Source: Lithospermum erythrorhizon (taxonomy: Eukaryota > Streptophyta > Magnoliopsida > Boraginales > Boraginaceae). From it: a stretch of DNA of 64,000 bases. How positions within the stretch are numbered: position 1 is the first letter of the stretch; each line of letters starts with the position of its first letter. The stretch lies in NCBI GenBank assembly GCA_019722365.1, contig JADFUC010000501.1, positions 434,001-498,000 of the forward strand. Reading direction: 5' to 3'. A program made the translations under genes and the position numbers. Positions 27,060 to 38,029 of the stretch are shown here, piece after piece. The notes under the pieces were generated by a model that saw only the letters and a program-made list of their open reading frames with translations, searched no databases and was not told the origin of the DNA.

Positions 27060-28300
27060 AAAATCAAAATAAAGTCAAAATTATTTATTAATGGCTTGTC
27101 CCTAAAATATTGTCATATTTTTCTTCGTTCCTAAAATATTGTCATATTTTAATTTACTTCATTTTGATTTTTGGGAATTAGTTCGATAATTTTGATTCAA
27201 ATAAAAGTTTTGAATCTCAATCAATGTCGTAAAATTTGTTAATTTTTTATCAAAAAAGTACAAATGTAACAATTTGTAGGGATACGGATTGTATGTTTTA
27301 TTTTTATTTTTAAAATTAAAGGATTTGGAAGTTGTGACCCGGATTGCACTTTGGAATTGGTCTCGGATCCGCTTTATGTGGTCCATCTTTCATGCTTTTC
27401 AATTTTATTTTATTTTAATTTTTTTTTTTTTTTGGATTTGGGGAAAGAATAATTAGTGCTTGCATGGAGTCGAGTATGTCATAATCCTGCTCGAAGACGT
27501 TAGATTCGATAGTTAAGAGTAGGGTACGAACACCTAATTGTGTATGTTTAAAATAGTCGACTCGCTCAATAATTACCGGTGTGTTCAAAAATTATCAGAT
27601 AAATTAATGATATTTTATATTTGTGTTGAAAATAATTATCAATAATTAAGGTTTGTCAATTTTATTAGCATTGTTTTAAATTTTATTAATGTTTCAAATA
27701 TACCCTGTATTTTTTATGTGTGTTAAAAAATAAGGCATTTTTCCTTTGCCTTGGCGAGTAGGAGGTAATAAGCGAGTTAGTCGGAGTAGTTACACTTGCA
27801 GGCCTCGTTATCTTATCGAGTCCGATTCGGATATAAAGTAGGGCTTGTTATATTATCTAGTCGAATCGGATACTTGACTCGCAGTTCGTCTGCGTCGTTT
27901 CGGCACTAAGAATAACATGAACTAACTCTAATTAATTTAATTTTACGTAAAACCTTTCACATCATAACCCCTAAACGTTTACAATCTCAAATATATAGTA
28001 GGAATATACAAAAATAGTTGAAAGGTGAATATTGGATTCTTATTTCCTCGAGAGGCCACTTTTCTTTTTGATAATGATTTAGTCGAGTGTTGTGAATAAT
28101 GAAATAGTCGAGTATATGGCATGAAATCATTTATTACATCTATGGTAATACATATGGCGTGAATAAATATATCTGGGATCACAACGATTCTTTATGGCAT
28201 GAGATCATATTCCATATGGCATGAGATCATGTAAGTAGTCCCCTATTTTTGTGGGACATGTATATTAGAAATGACATTTAACAATATCTTATTTGTGTAA
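27060..28300. other. BTAF1 upstream region with repeat-like pieces
   Basis: No gene is seen. Near 27102-27150 the word CCTAAAATATTGTCATATTT occurs twice, about 30 bp apart, and resembles the ends of Stowaway-type MITEs. At 27790-27880 two related blocks (CTCGTTATCTTATCGAGTC and CTTGTTATATTATCTAGTC) are adjacent. Around 28115, 28194 and 28216 a TATGGCATGA(A/G)ATCAT word occurs three times. Confidence 0.4.
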
Positions 28301-28439
28301 GGGCTGGTATTTGGAAATTCTGTAGCTTGTTAAGTAATAAAATTATAACAAATGCAACCAGGATCATTTAAATGTATAAAAAATGAATTACAACATAATA
28401 CATACGAAAAATACTACGTATGAATAAAAGAAGAACTTA

Positions 28440-31400
28440 CAAAGTTACGCAGCGGATGTTTCAAATCTTTCCCTCACGATTCCTCTTCTATTCCTTAGCA
28501 CCTCAAATGAAATGTCTCGATTAATCCCATAAAGAAGTAAGTCTCACGATTGGACTTGCTAGAATCTCCGAACAATTGGATGAGAAATTTGAGTCAAAAC
28601 TTGACTCAAATTCTAGAGAGAATGAAGAGGGGGCTTATGTAAGGAAGAAGATGAAATGAAAACTTAGGTTTTCTATTTTCATCAGGCTTCATATATAGTC
28701 CCTTTTGTTATTCCGAATAGCTCATTTCGTTTGATAAATAAGTTAATTCGTTAGTGGTTAACTAACTTATTTAGTCGTGTAGAAATAACTTAACAAGTTA
28801 CTAATAAGCTTCCTAAATTAAACCTTCAATTGAACTATTGAGTTAATTGATTGAAGCTTTATCGATTTGTATTTTACGTTATCGATGTAAAATTCTGGAA
28901 TTAAGCATCACGTTGATTCAATCAACTCTCAATTTAGCAATCTGATTTAATTCCATACATGGAATATAACTCAACGTCATTATATGTGTGTGACCTTCTA
29001 GGCTCAGATAATATTAGCCGTATAATATTATAATTGATCATTATGATTATTATATCGATTATGCATGTGATCTAGCAATCTGGCATAATCCATGATATTA
29101 TCGTGAGTTCCAATTCTAGTAATTCACAATTCTTATTTGAGCAACTTAGTTTGAGTAATCTCATTTTAACTAAAACTAGTAAATGGTGTTACAACAATTG
29201 TCATGACGGGCATAATTATAGGAAATAAAATACTTTGATTTCAATGGCTCCTTCAAGCGGGGCGTTCTTTTACAATTATTTTATCAGCGGTCTCTAGTCA
29301 TAGGCTAACCGTAAGAAATGTGAAACACCCACGACTTTCTTTACTCGAGGCTTAACCTCCGATCTTATGGCGTCCTTAAGCCGTCAGTCAAAACTCATTG
29401 AGAGACTTGAGATCTCATTTGTATATCGAAGATGGATAAATCCCTTATAATATATCAACACCCTCTTTAGCATACTGTTTTGTGTACGCCCCAACTGTCG
29501 TTATAATCCACAGCGGCCGTTTGACACTAGTCAAAGCACCTGACTCATATAACATAAAGTAGTTATATACGGTCCCAGAATTCTTCAAGCTTAGGTTCTG
29601 TGCTTGTCGTAGGATCTGAGGATATCATCTTACATGATTTTGTAGTATCGATCAGAATTTCTCGGTTATGCAGCCCGATGGCCCGCTAAGATTGATCGGA
29701 CTTCTGACTCATGATCGATAAATTGATCGCCGTCAATCACTATGTTGGTCATCGAATGCTAGTTTCCCCCAAGCAAATGTCGACCGGTAAACTATCTTTA
29801 TGTTCACATGCTTGAAGAGGTTCCAGCTGACAAGTTGCCTCTCACAAAACTAGACTTGCCTTGGTTTATTATTTCAACCGGTGTGAAACAATAAATTACT
29901 ATATGAATGGATGCAGCATTCACATAATGTGATTAATAATTAGATTGTAAACAAAATTGCTTTGTTTAATCAATTTGCTTAACTTGTTCTAGAAAGTAAA
30001 TGAACTTGCTCTGATGAGCTTGCATCGTTCGAGTTTCTTCTTTAATTTAAATGAAATCAAACCTTGATTTAATCACGAAGAATATATCGACTCGAGATGT
30101 TTACTCGAGTCCTGGCATGGAGCCTTTAAGCTTGCATTAAACTCTTGGATCTTTAAGACATGTAAAAGGCTGGAAAAGTAATGATTACAATCATGTCGTA
30201 ATCCGAGAATACTGCGTTAGTAGACTTTACATTCACGTCAGTCTACCGACTATGGAATCGTGATGGCTAAATTTATCTGGTATAGTCGCACTTTGTAGCT
30301 ATGTGCAAAAGAAGGTTTAATTCTTTTTTTTGGCTGCTAGCTGTGGACGTTACCATATGGAATTCGGGTTTCTCTCAAATACCCACTAGTTAAGTGTGAG
30401 ACTAACCTCGTTTGGTATTTATTGACTATCTCGGGTTTGTGGTAGTTAGCCACTTCTTGGGTTACTATCCGGGCGGGTTTACAACTGACTAAAGGTGTGT
30501 TAAAACACGTCTATCTATTAAATGCATATTCTTTAATAGCATTATCAACATTACAGGTTATTTGCAGTAATATTATATCACTGAGCTCAAACACTTTAGT
30601 TTACTCTCTTAGTATACTAGACTCAGCCCATTAATGAGTTACTTGGCTAATAGTGTTTTCACATGGGACAATATGACCTTGTCGCATTAGGTTCTAGGTG
30701 AAGATCAATAAGTGATCCATTCCTAGAACTATATTTACCTCTATTCTCTTAAAGTTACTACAAAGCGTATTCCTATACCAGCGCAAATACCTTTAGTAAA
30801 ACTCCACAATTCATATTATGGGAATTGTGTTATGTCATAATTAAATGATGTACAACGGATCATCTGACATGACATACGGTGAATCATATTACTATGTAAT
30901 AGTAAAATTACCATGTAATAGAGTCCAACCACTCTCAATCACGTGAGGTCCTTAATTGTGGGATCGGACCTCTAATAGAGAGTTCACTTGTCAATAAGAG
31001 AATCTGTCTATCAAAAAATTTAATCTATCACAGATTTGATTCACCTCAAGCTTCATGACTCATTTATAGCTTAACAAGCCCGAAGATAATAAATGCAAGC
31101 TTATATTCACGTCGACTAATATAAGCATATATAAGCATATATGTAATTGAGAACTACGGATATCTGAGAATCAATTCATTACCATAGCTTTCAAGGTTGT
31201 ATGAAGATTCTTTTAGTACTCAAACATGTAAATATATTTATGTGTGGTTGTGCTCCTTGACCTTTAAAACTCAGGTTAAATCTTCCTTTCTTGACTGCAG
31301 TTTCAATCAAAATATCAAGTTGAAAGATTCCTAACTCGATTAATCTTGTACCTCGAGTTTCTGACTTGAATCTTTGGAAATAATATAATAGTTTTTCTTC

Positions 31401-32865
31401 TTGTTCTCGTTGAGATGTGAGCTTAAATAACAATGTAGTATGCGTAAATCCTTGTCGTGCTTAGGAACATTCTTTGGATCGGCTCAACTTAAACACGCAT
31501 GTTGAAGCCACAGTGGGAAATAAGAAAAATTTGAAATAGACATGTACATAGTCCAGTGTGAATACATTGACTTGAGTCGAAACCAAATGTTTGATTCATT
31601 TATGACTATATGTTCATTTAATGGAATTATGTTTACTTCACGCCGATGAATCACCGTCTAGAAGGTAAATAGAGTGAGTTATACTCGCTCTGTATTCCAA
31701 TTCTATTTCACTCAGATGACTTCAAGTCATCTGTTGGAGTATGACTTATTCATAACATCATGTCTCTTTGCATTAGACGTTAACAATGCATCATGAATTG
31801 TCTGACATTCTTGATATAAGCTGGAGGTTCCCCAACTTATTTGGATTCATCTAGGAGCCACTTGAATGCATTCAAGTCATATATTTAATTCCACTCTTTA
31901 TACTTCATGATGAAGATACTATACATACAATAAATTATAATTCTATAGTAGATGGAAATAAATATCAGCTGCCTTCCAGTTATGTACATGATGACATAAC
32001 CTCAACATTTTGACGGTAAATATGTCTTCTTGATGACAAAACATTAGCAATGCAGTCGAGGCGTTCGAAGTTTGTTTATCAAACATAAGCTCTTGGAGTT
32101 GTCTCATGATTGTAGTATGAATAAATTTAAAAGTAGGTCTGACAACTTTCAATATGTGAATTTATTTCATTCATTGTTTTAACTGTTAAACACAATCCTT
32201 ATTTAGCTGTCGCTAGACTAGTGACACATTTAGGTAGAATGAAAGAATGCGTTGAATATATAAAATTGAAAGATTTCATCGTTGTGTTTAACTAATTAAA
32301 CCACCGATTCTTTACTGCGATATCTTAAGCGAGTGCGTGTTTAAGATCGAGCGATGTCTCATTCTTTGGATTATAACTAACTTATTTAGTCGTGTAAGTA
32401 ACTTAACAAGTTACTAATGAGCTTCCCTCGTTAAACTTTCAATTGAACTATTCAAGTTAATTGATTCGGCTTTATCCAATTTGTATTTTACATTATCGAT
32501 GTAAAAATACTCGATTAATTATCGCGTTGATTCGATCAACTTCAGATTGCTGTCGTGATTTAATTCCATCACATGGAATCTCTTCAGCGTCATTGTATGT
32601 GTGTGACATACAGACTTAGATAATAGCGGTATAATAATATAATTGACGTTATAATTATTATATCGGTTATGCATAAAGGGTCTAGCAATTTGACATAACA
32701 CGATATTGCTTCATGAGTTTAATTCTAGTAATTCGCCAATTACTATTTGAACCTTAGTTTGAGTAATCGTTTAACTAAAGTAGTAAATGGTGTTACAGCT
32801 TAATTATCGCAGCGGGCATAATTATAGAAATAAAAAAATACTTTGATTTTCAACACTAATGTACG
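28440..32865. mobile_element. Non-coding element bounded by direct repeats (possible non-autonomous LTR element)
   Basis: Two direct, diverged copies of one sequence lie about 3.6 kb apart. The left copy is roughly 28440-29260 and the right, truncated copy roughly 32373-32865. Shared blocks include AACTTATTTAGTCGTGTA, TAACTTAACAAGTTACTAAT, TTAATTCCAT, TATGTGTGTGAC, TCTAGCAAT and the edge AAATACTTTGATTT. The intervening 3 kb has no gag or pol reading frame. A third copy lies reversed at 38741-39520. This fits a large non-autonomous LTR retrotransposon, but primer sites and target duplications were not found, so two unrelated insertions of one repeat are also possible. Confidence 0.5.
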
Positions 32866-34100
32866 AGGGGGCTAATGGCACGTTCAATCACGAGATGTTT
32901 TAAAAGCGTTCACCGATAGATCATAGCATGTTTCAAAATGGCCCGTCGATCCGCATGTTTAAAAAAATTCACTTGGTAAATTCGTCAAAATTGAAGTTAA
33001 GTTTGACTTTTGGGAATTTTGACAAGGTAAATTGTAAAACACTCATTTTTAGATGATTTTTTTAATTTAATAAATCTCGAGAAAATATTTTAAATTGATA
33101 TTTTGTAAAATTAATCTCATCCAAATATTTGACCAAAAATTTATCTCAAAATTGAGTGTTAGATAATTTTACCCCTATCAATTTATTCCAAAAAGTCAAA
33201 TTTAACATATAGCTTGAGGGCATGACTAAGTGAGACATTTTTTGGAACATGTGTGATCGAATGGTTCATGTTGAACCATGTGAAATCAAATGGTGAATGT
33301 TTTTAAACATGTATGATGAAACGTGTTATTAATCGTGTATCAAGTGTTGATACATGAACCGGTACAAAGAATCTCTCGAATTCGACTCTAAATATAACCA
33401 ATTATGACTATACCAAAATAAAAATTGTGACTGATATGGACTCAAATTCGATTAGATAAATAAGCCATGGGTTTGTTGTTGTGCCCCCTCTAAGCATGTC
33501 AGATTAGTCGAGCACAGCATAAATACTTTAAATGCTTTAATCGAAACTGCACTTATCTTATCATATTGTCAAATTACCCCTTGAAAACACTTTTTTACCA
33601 ATAAAATTAATAAAAACTCATTGCGCAAGGTAAAATAAGATTATATATTAGATGTTCAAGGTATATTTTGAAAAAACATAACATGTGGGTATCTTTAATT
33701 TTAAGAGCCTTAATCTTCTTTTATTTTTAATAATTCTTAAAAAATAAAATAAAAATAATTAGCCATTCCCAACCTTTTGCTTCAAAACTACCCATATGCG
33801 TATTTGCTCCGTCGCATGTCGCCCAGTACCTGGAAATCGCCACATCTCCTCCCGGCCTACTCCCTGGAAACCCGACATGGCCTTAGAAAATCATAGACCT
33901 TTTTTTTTTCACCTTCAAAACATAAATAAATAAATAAATAATCTTTTTGTTTCTCAATTTTATAACATTTTTGCTTTCAATTAACTGGTGTTAATGGCGT
34001 CAGATTAGATTTTTTGCTCATTCTGATAGCCATTTCTTAGCACACTTTTCTTGGTAGTGATTTCGGGGAAGGGGATCGAGGGGAGGGGGTGATGGTGGTT
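32866..34100. other. Spacer, no gene recognised
   Basis: AT-rich DNA. Around 33230-33350 a motif with ACATGTGTGATCGAATGG and variants is repeated loosely. At about 33922-33942 there is a short AAAT-unit microsatellite. I see no gene. Confidence 0.4.
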
Positions 34101-34129
34101 TGAGTTGTTGGTCGGCTAGGTAATTGGCT

Positions 34130-34330
34130 TTGGAAGTGGAGGCAGTGGTGGTTCGAAAGGACAAAGGCCCGGGTGGAGGTGCTGGTTGAGGAGAAAGGGG
34201 TGGAGTTGAAGGGGGCGGTGGTGAAGGGGGAGGGGAAGGGACGGTTGTGGAGGGAGAAGGGGTGGCTGTGGTTGGGAGTTGAAGGTGACGATGGATTGTG
34301 GTTAGGTAGGGTGGGGTGGAGGTGTGGTAT
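34130..34330 (-). pseudogene. Short proline-rich coding relic
   Basis: The plus strand is G-rich. One minus-strand frame reads as an open proline/serine/threonine-rich stretch (TVPSPPPSPPPPSTPPLS and similar), like the extracellular part of extensins or PERK kinases. No start, signal peptide or kinase domain is attached, so it is either a relic or simple-sequence DNA. Confidence 0.25.
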
Positions 34331-34629
34331 TGTATTTATTTTTTAAGTATGATTAAATAAGTCTAAATGTTATGTTATTTGAAGTGTATTAAAATTTAAT
34401 ATATGTATAATTTACATTTTATCGCTATATTAAATGAGTTTTATTAATTTTATTGGCGAAAAGGTATTTTCAAGGGACAAGGAGTTAAATTGATAAGTTA
34501 AAATTATGAGGAAAAAAGTTGACAAATGCGTACACCAATTTAATGGTAATAACAAATTAAGCCTAAACCACAACTATAATTGAACTTCTCTAAAATTACT
34601 TCCCTTGGAGATCCACAAAATTCACCACC

Positions 34630-36480
34630 ATGAAGCTCTCCTTCTCCCTCGCCTCCAAAAAACCTTCCACCGCCGCCGCCACCACCACCGTCACGTCAGC
34701 ATTCGAATCCTCCTCCGCTGCCTCCGACCCTCTTTCCACCACCAAACAATTCGTCACAGAATTCGACCCCTCCAAACCCGCATCACAAACCCTAATCATC
34801 CCCCCCAAACCCAACGAATACACGCCCATAAATAATAAAAAATTGAAGAACCTCGACATCGAGCCCCCGACTCGACCCGATTCCAGCCCCCTTCAATTCG
34901 AGCTCGATTCGGGAGGCTCCAATATCGAACAAGGTCCGAATTCGATAGGATACGGGTTGAATGTTAGGAAATTGAATGGGGGTGGGGTTGGTTCGGTTGG
35001 GGATTCGTTGTTGGCTAGTTATAAGGAGGATATGATGAGGTTGCCGGATGATCCCGGGTTTGAGGAGTTTGAGGATATGCCGGTTGAGGGGTTTGGGGCG
35101 GCGTTGTTGGCCGGGTATGGGTGGAAGGAGGGGATGGGGATTGGGAAGAATGCGAGGGAGGATGTGAAGATTGTTGAGTATAAGAAGTGGGCTGGGAAGG
35201 AAGGGTTAGGGTTTACGAAAGACGGGCCTGAGATGGTAATTAACGGTAAAAAAGATGGGACCAAAGGAGTTGAAAGTGATAAGGGGAGGGGTAAGAAAGA
35301 TGGTAGAATTGGCGAGGAGGTTGTTGGAGTCGAGAGTGATGAGGGGAGGGGTAGGAATGATGGTAGGAGTGGCGAGGAGGTTATTGGAGTTGAAAGTGAT
35401 GAGGGGAGGCGCGAGGAGAATGGGCGAATGGATGTAGAGATGGAGGATAGGGGAGTGGATCGGAGAGAAGGCAGTAGGCGTAGTAGTAGAGAGAAAAGGG
35501 ATGGTACGAGGGAAAATGTTGCATCGAGTAGGAGAAGTGCTAGGAATGGTAGAGACGAGGATGCTGGAAATGGTGAGGAGGTTATTAGAGTTGAAGGTGA
35601 TAAGGGGCGGGGTAAGAGAGATGGTAGAAATGGTGAGGGAGTTAGTATAGTCGAGAGTGATAATGGGAGGGGTAGGAACAATGGTAGAAATGGCGAGGAG
35701 GTTACTAGAGTCGAGAGTGATGGGGGGAGGGGTAAGAAATATGGTAGAAATGGCAAGGAGTTTAGTAGAGTCGAGAGTGATAGGAGGAGGGGTAAGAAAG
35801 ATGCTAGAAGTGGTGAGGAGGTTGTTAGAGTTGAAAGTGATAATGGAAGGCATGAGGAGAAGGGTAAGGGGCGGGTTGATGTTGGAATGGAGGATAGGGT
35901 AGTGGATCGGAGAAGTGGTAGTAGTAGTAGTAGAGAGAGAAGGGATGATACGAGGGAAAATGCTGGATCGAGTAGGAAAAGTACTAGGGATGGTAGAGAC
36001 GAGGATGTGAGGGATAGTAGGAAAGAAAGGAGGCATAGAGGTGGTGAGGACGTTGAGAAGAAGTCGAAGGATGGGAGGAAAAGGGGCCATGAAGAAATGA
36101 TGAAGAGCGAGAGTGTGATTTGGGTTCGAAGTCATATCCGTGTTAGGGTTGTTAGCGAGGCAGTGAAAGGGGGGAGATTGTATTTGAAGAAAGGGGAGGT
36201 GGTAGACGTCGTCGGGCCTAGTTGTGATATATTGATGGATGAGAGTAGGGAATTGGTTCAAGGAGTGAGCCAGGAGTGTTTGGAGACAGCTTTGCCAAAG
36301 CGGGGTGGTCCAGTTCTTGTGTTGTATGGTAAGCACAAGGGTGTGTATGGGAGCTTGGTCGAAAAAGATACTGACAAAGAGACTGGAATGGTTCGAGATG
36401 CTGATAATCATGAAACCTTTAATGTGCGGCTCGAGCAAATAGCCGAGTTCATTGGAGATCCCAGCTACATTGGTTACTGA
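34630..36480 (+). CDS. MOS2: MOS2-like G-patch/KOW protein (GPKOW/Spp2 family)
   Basis: A single-exon gene of 616 residues. ACCACCATGA gives a strong start context. In Arabidopsis, MOS2 is a nuclear RNA-binding protein needed for innate immunity and for processing of primary microRNAs; its relatives GPKOW and Spp2 belong to the activated spliceosome. The N-terminus (MKLSFSLASKKPST, then FVTEFDPSK) matches the family. LPDDPGFEEFEDMPVEGFG leads into the G-patch (about 152-178, GYGWKEGMGIGKN). The C-terminus has two KOW regions: RSHIRVRVV with LYLKKGEVVDVVGP (about 500-530) and VLVLYGKHKGVYGSLVEKD (about 561-580). Between them, about residues 210-470 are highly charged repeats that make this protein some 150 residues longer than the Arabidopsis one. 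The frame is intact. Long antisense frames here are artefacts of purine-rich coding sequence. Confidence 0.95.
   Translation: MKLSFSLASKKPSTAAATTTVTSAFESSSAASDPLSTTKQFVTEFDPSKPASQTLIIPPKPNEYTPINNKKLKNLDIEPPTRPDSSPLQFELDSGGSNIEQGPNSIGYGLNVRKLNGGGVGSVGDSLLASYKEDMMRLPDDPGFEEFEDMPVEGFGAALLAGYGWKEGMGIGKNAREDVKIVEYKKWAGKEGLGFTKDGPEMVINGKKDGTKGVESDKGRGKKDGRIGEEVVGVESDEGRGRNDGRSGEEVIGVESDEGRREENGRMDVEMEDRGVDRREGSRRSSREKRDGTRENVASSRRSARNGRDEDAGNGEEVIRVEGDKGRGKRDGRNGEGVSIVESDNGRGRNNGRNGEEVTRVESDGGRGKKYGRNGKEFSRVESDRRRGKKDARSGEEVVRVESDNGRHEEKGKGRVDVGMEDRVVDRRSGSSSSRERRDDTRENAGSSRKSTRDGRDEDVRDSRKERRHRGGEDVEKKSKDGRKRGHEEMMKSESVIWVRSHIRVRVVSEAVKGGRLYLKKGEVVDVVGPSCDILMDESRELVQGVSQECLETALPKRGGPVLVLYGKHKGVYGSLVEKDTDKETGMVRDADNHETFNVRLEQIAEFIGDPSYIGY
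35269..36030 (+). repeat. 60-bp in-frame coding minisatellite inside MOS2, with a larger duplicated block
   Basis: A 60-bp (20-residue) unit of type VESDxGRGKKDGRNGEEVx starts at 35269, 35329, 35389, 35590, 35650, 35710, 35770 and 35830. The third and eighth units run into related longer blocks, about 200 bp each, with the shared core MEDRxVDRR...RENxxSSRxSxRxGRDED, at about 35389-35589 and 35830-36030. This implies unit amplification plus a segmental duplication of about 441 bp, all in frame. Confidence 0.9.
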
Positions 36481-36489
36481 TGTACTCGA

Positions 36490-38025
36490 TAGGAAAATAT
36501 ATGGCAGAAAACAATTATTTGTGTGAAATATTAGAAGGCTAAGATGAGTTCTATTTGTTTACTTTTTACTCAACATGTTATTTACAGTGTACTTCTCCAT
36601 ATAAAAAAAATTGTATTGAATGAGCTCAGAGTGATGCATCTTTGTATTACGTTTTGTTAATGGAAAATGAATAACTAGTACCTGTTCTTAGAAATTTGCA
36701 TTCAAGTGGTTAGGTAGCCTTGAATGTTTGAAAATAGCACGTGAACTATAATATTAAATCCATAAGTAAGTAATTTCGAGTGATCTTAAAGTTAACAAAG
36801 TTAGCATCAGAAGTTTGTTAGCTTTATTATTATGGGCAAAGTTATTTTGAATAAATATACTGATAATCGTCAGAATTTTTTTTGCTCAGAAATTAGGTAC
36901 AGTTGAATTAACAACCCATAATAGTTATTTTGTAGGGAGAATAGTTGCAGCGTATCACCTTTCATAGTGGGTGGTTGTGATGAATTTTCAGAAAAGAAGA
37001 AACTGTTGAGTTTGCTTCCAGACATGGATAAACGTTGATGGGCTTTGTAGGAAATTCCCTCAAGCATTCTTTTAAAAATTATAATTGCATAATGCTTGAA
37101 ATTGAATCAATTGCAGAGTAAGTTCTTCTTAGACATGTCTTATTTTCGATATGGAGGCTATTCTTTTATACAACTATGCTCCCCAGGTTCTACTTTCGTT
37201 TGAGTGCTCTCCACACTTTGTAAGTATTTCTATTAAAGGACATGACTCTGTTATGGGTGACTCTATTCAATGTACTCATTCCTAGCTAATGTTCTTGCTT
37301 CATTTTCAGGGGAACATTATCACCTGAAACTGGGAAACTCTTACTTGCAATCTGTGTAAGTTTTTGCAGTTTTGTTTCCAGATTTATTTTGTGGGTCGAA
37401 TTACTTATATGCTTGTTTCTTTTTTCTGTCTACAATTGTTTGTTGTTAACCCGTGGAGCATATATGAGGAATATGGATTTGATGATTAGTTGTGCAAATC
37501 AATTTAGGACTTTAGTTTATATGTGATGTAGTTTGCTGTAGAACAATGATATATTCTTGATGTAATTGGAAATCTAGAGAATGGTATTTATGCTCCGAGT
37601 AGATTTTTTGCACAACACGTCCTTTTACTTGCTTTATTGATGAGAATGACTATTATTAGTGTTAATAGTTGTTGAATTCAACTGCTGCTCAGAGGAAATA
37701 AGCTGAAACTACTCTCACTGCCTACGAAGAACTCATCTAAATTTGGTTTTTTTCCTTGTATTTTGTCTATTGGGTTTGTTAGATCAAATTATTTGTACAT
37801 CTGGGCATTTGGATCCTTAAGATTATGATTTTTACTCCATTATTTCCCAAAAGGCCAAACTTACACTTCCATATTAAAATATCATGCAAGGAAAAATGTA
37901 TGGGAAATTACTTCCATTGTTGTCTTTTCTACACCCACTAAGGCCTCGTATACCAAAATAGGTTTTGGGCCGTTGTTTAGACGGGCGTTTCCACTAGTTT
38001 TCTTCAAAAATTATATATGTTCTTC
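36490..38025. other. MOS2 3' flank and spacer
   Basis: The first few hundred bases are probably the MOS2 3' UTR and terminator. Apart from the small LRR-like piece I see no gene. A minus-strand open stretch at 37067-36870 has no recognisable domain. Confidence 0.4.
37310..37355 (+). pseudogene. Possible LRR exon relic
   Basis: After a good acceptor (TTCATTTTCAG) the frame reads GTLSPETGKLLLAIC and then meets GTAAG. This resembles the first LRR exon of plant receptor kinases (GTLSPELGKL). It is short of the usual 72 nt and has no flanking LRR or kinase exons, so it is a relic or chance. Confidence 0.25.
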
Positions 38026-38029
38026 ATCC

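Noticed and set aside
28000..28230. TATGGCATGAGATCAT repeated three times, considered as a CRISPR-like array or binding-site cluster
   Set aside because: Only three imperfect copies with irregular spacing in a plant genome; simple repeat relics.
35019..36438. Long minus-strand open frames (up to 410 codons) opposite MOS2
   Set aside because: They mirror the purine-rich GA-repeat coding strand of MOS2, give low-complexity Ser/Leu/Pro/Thr peptides without domains, and lack independent support.
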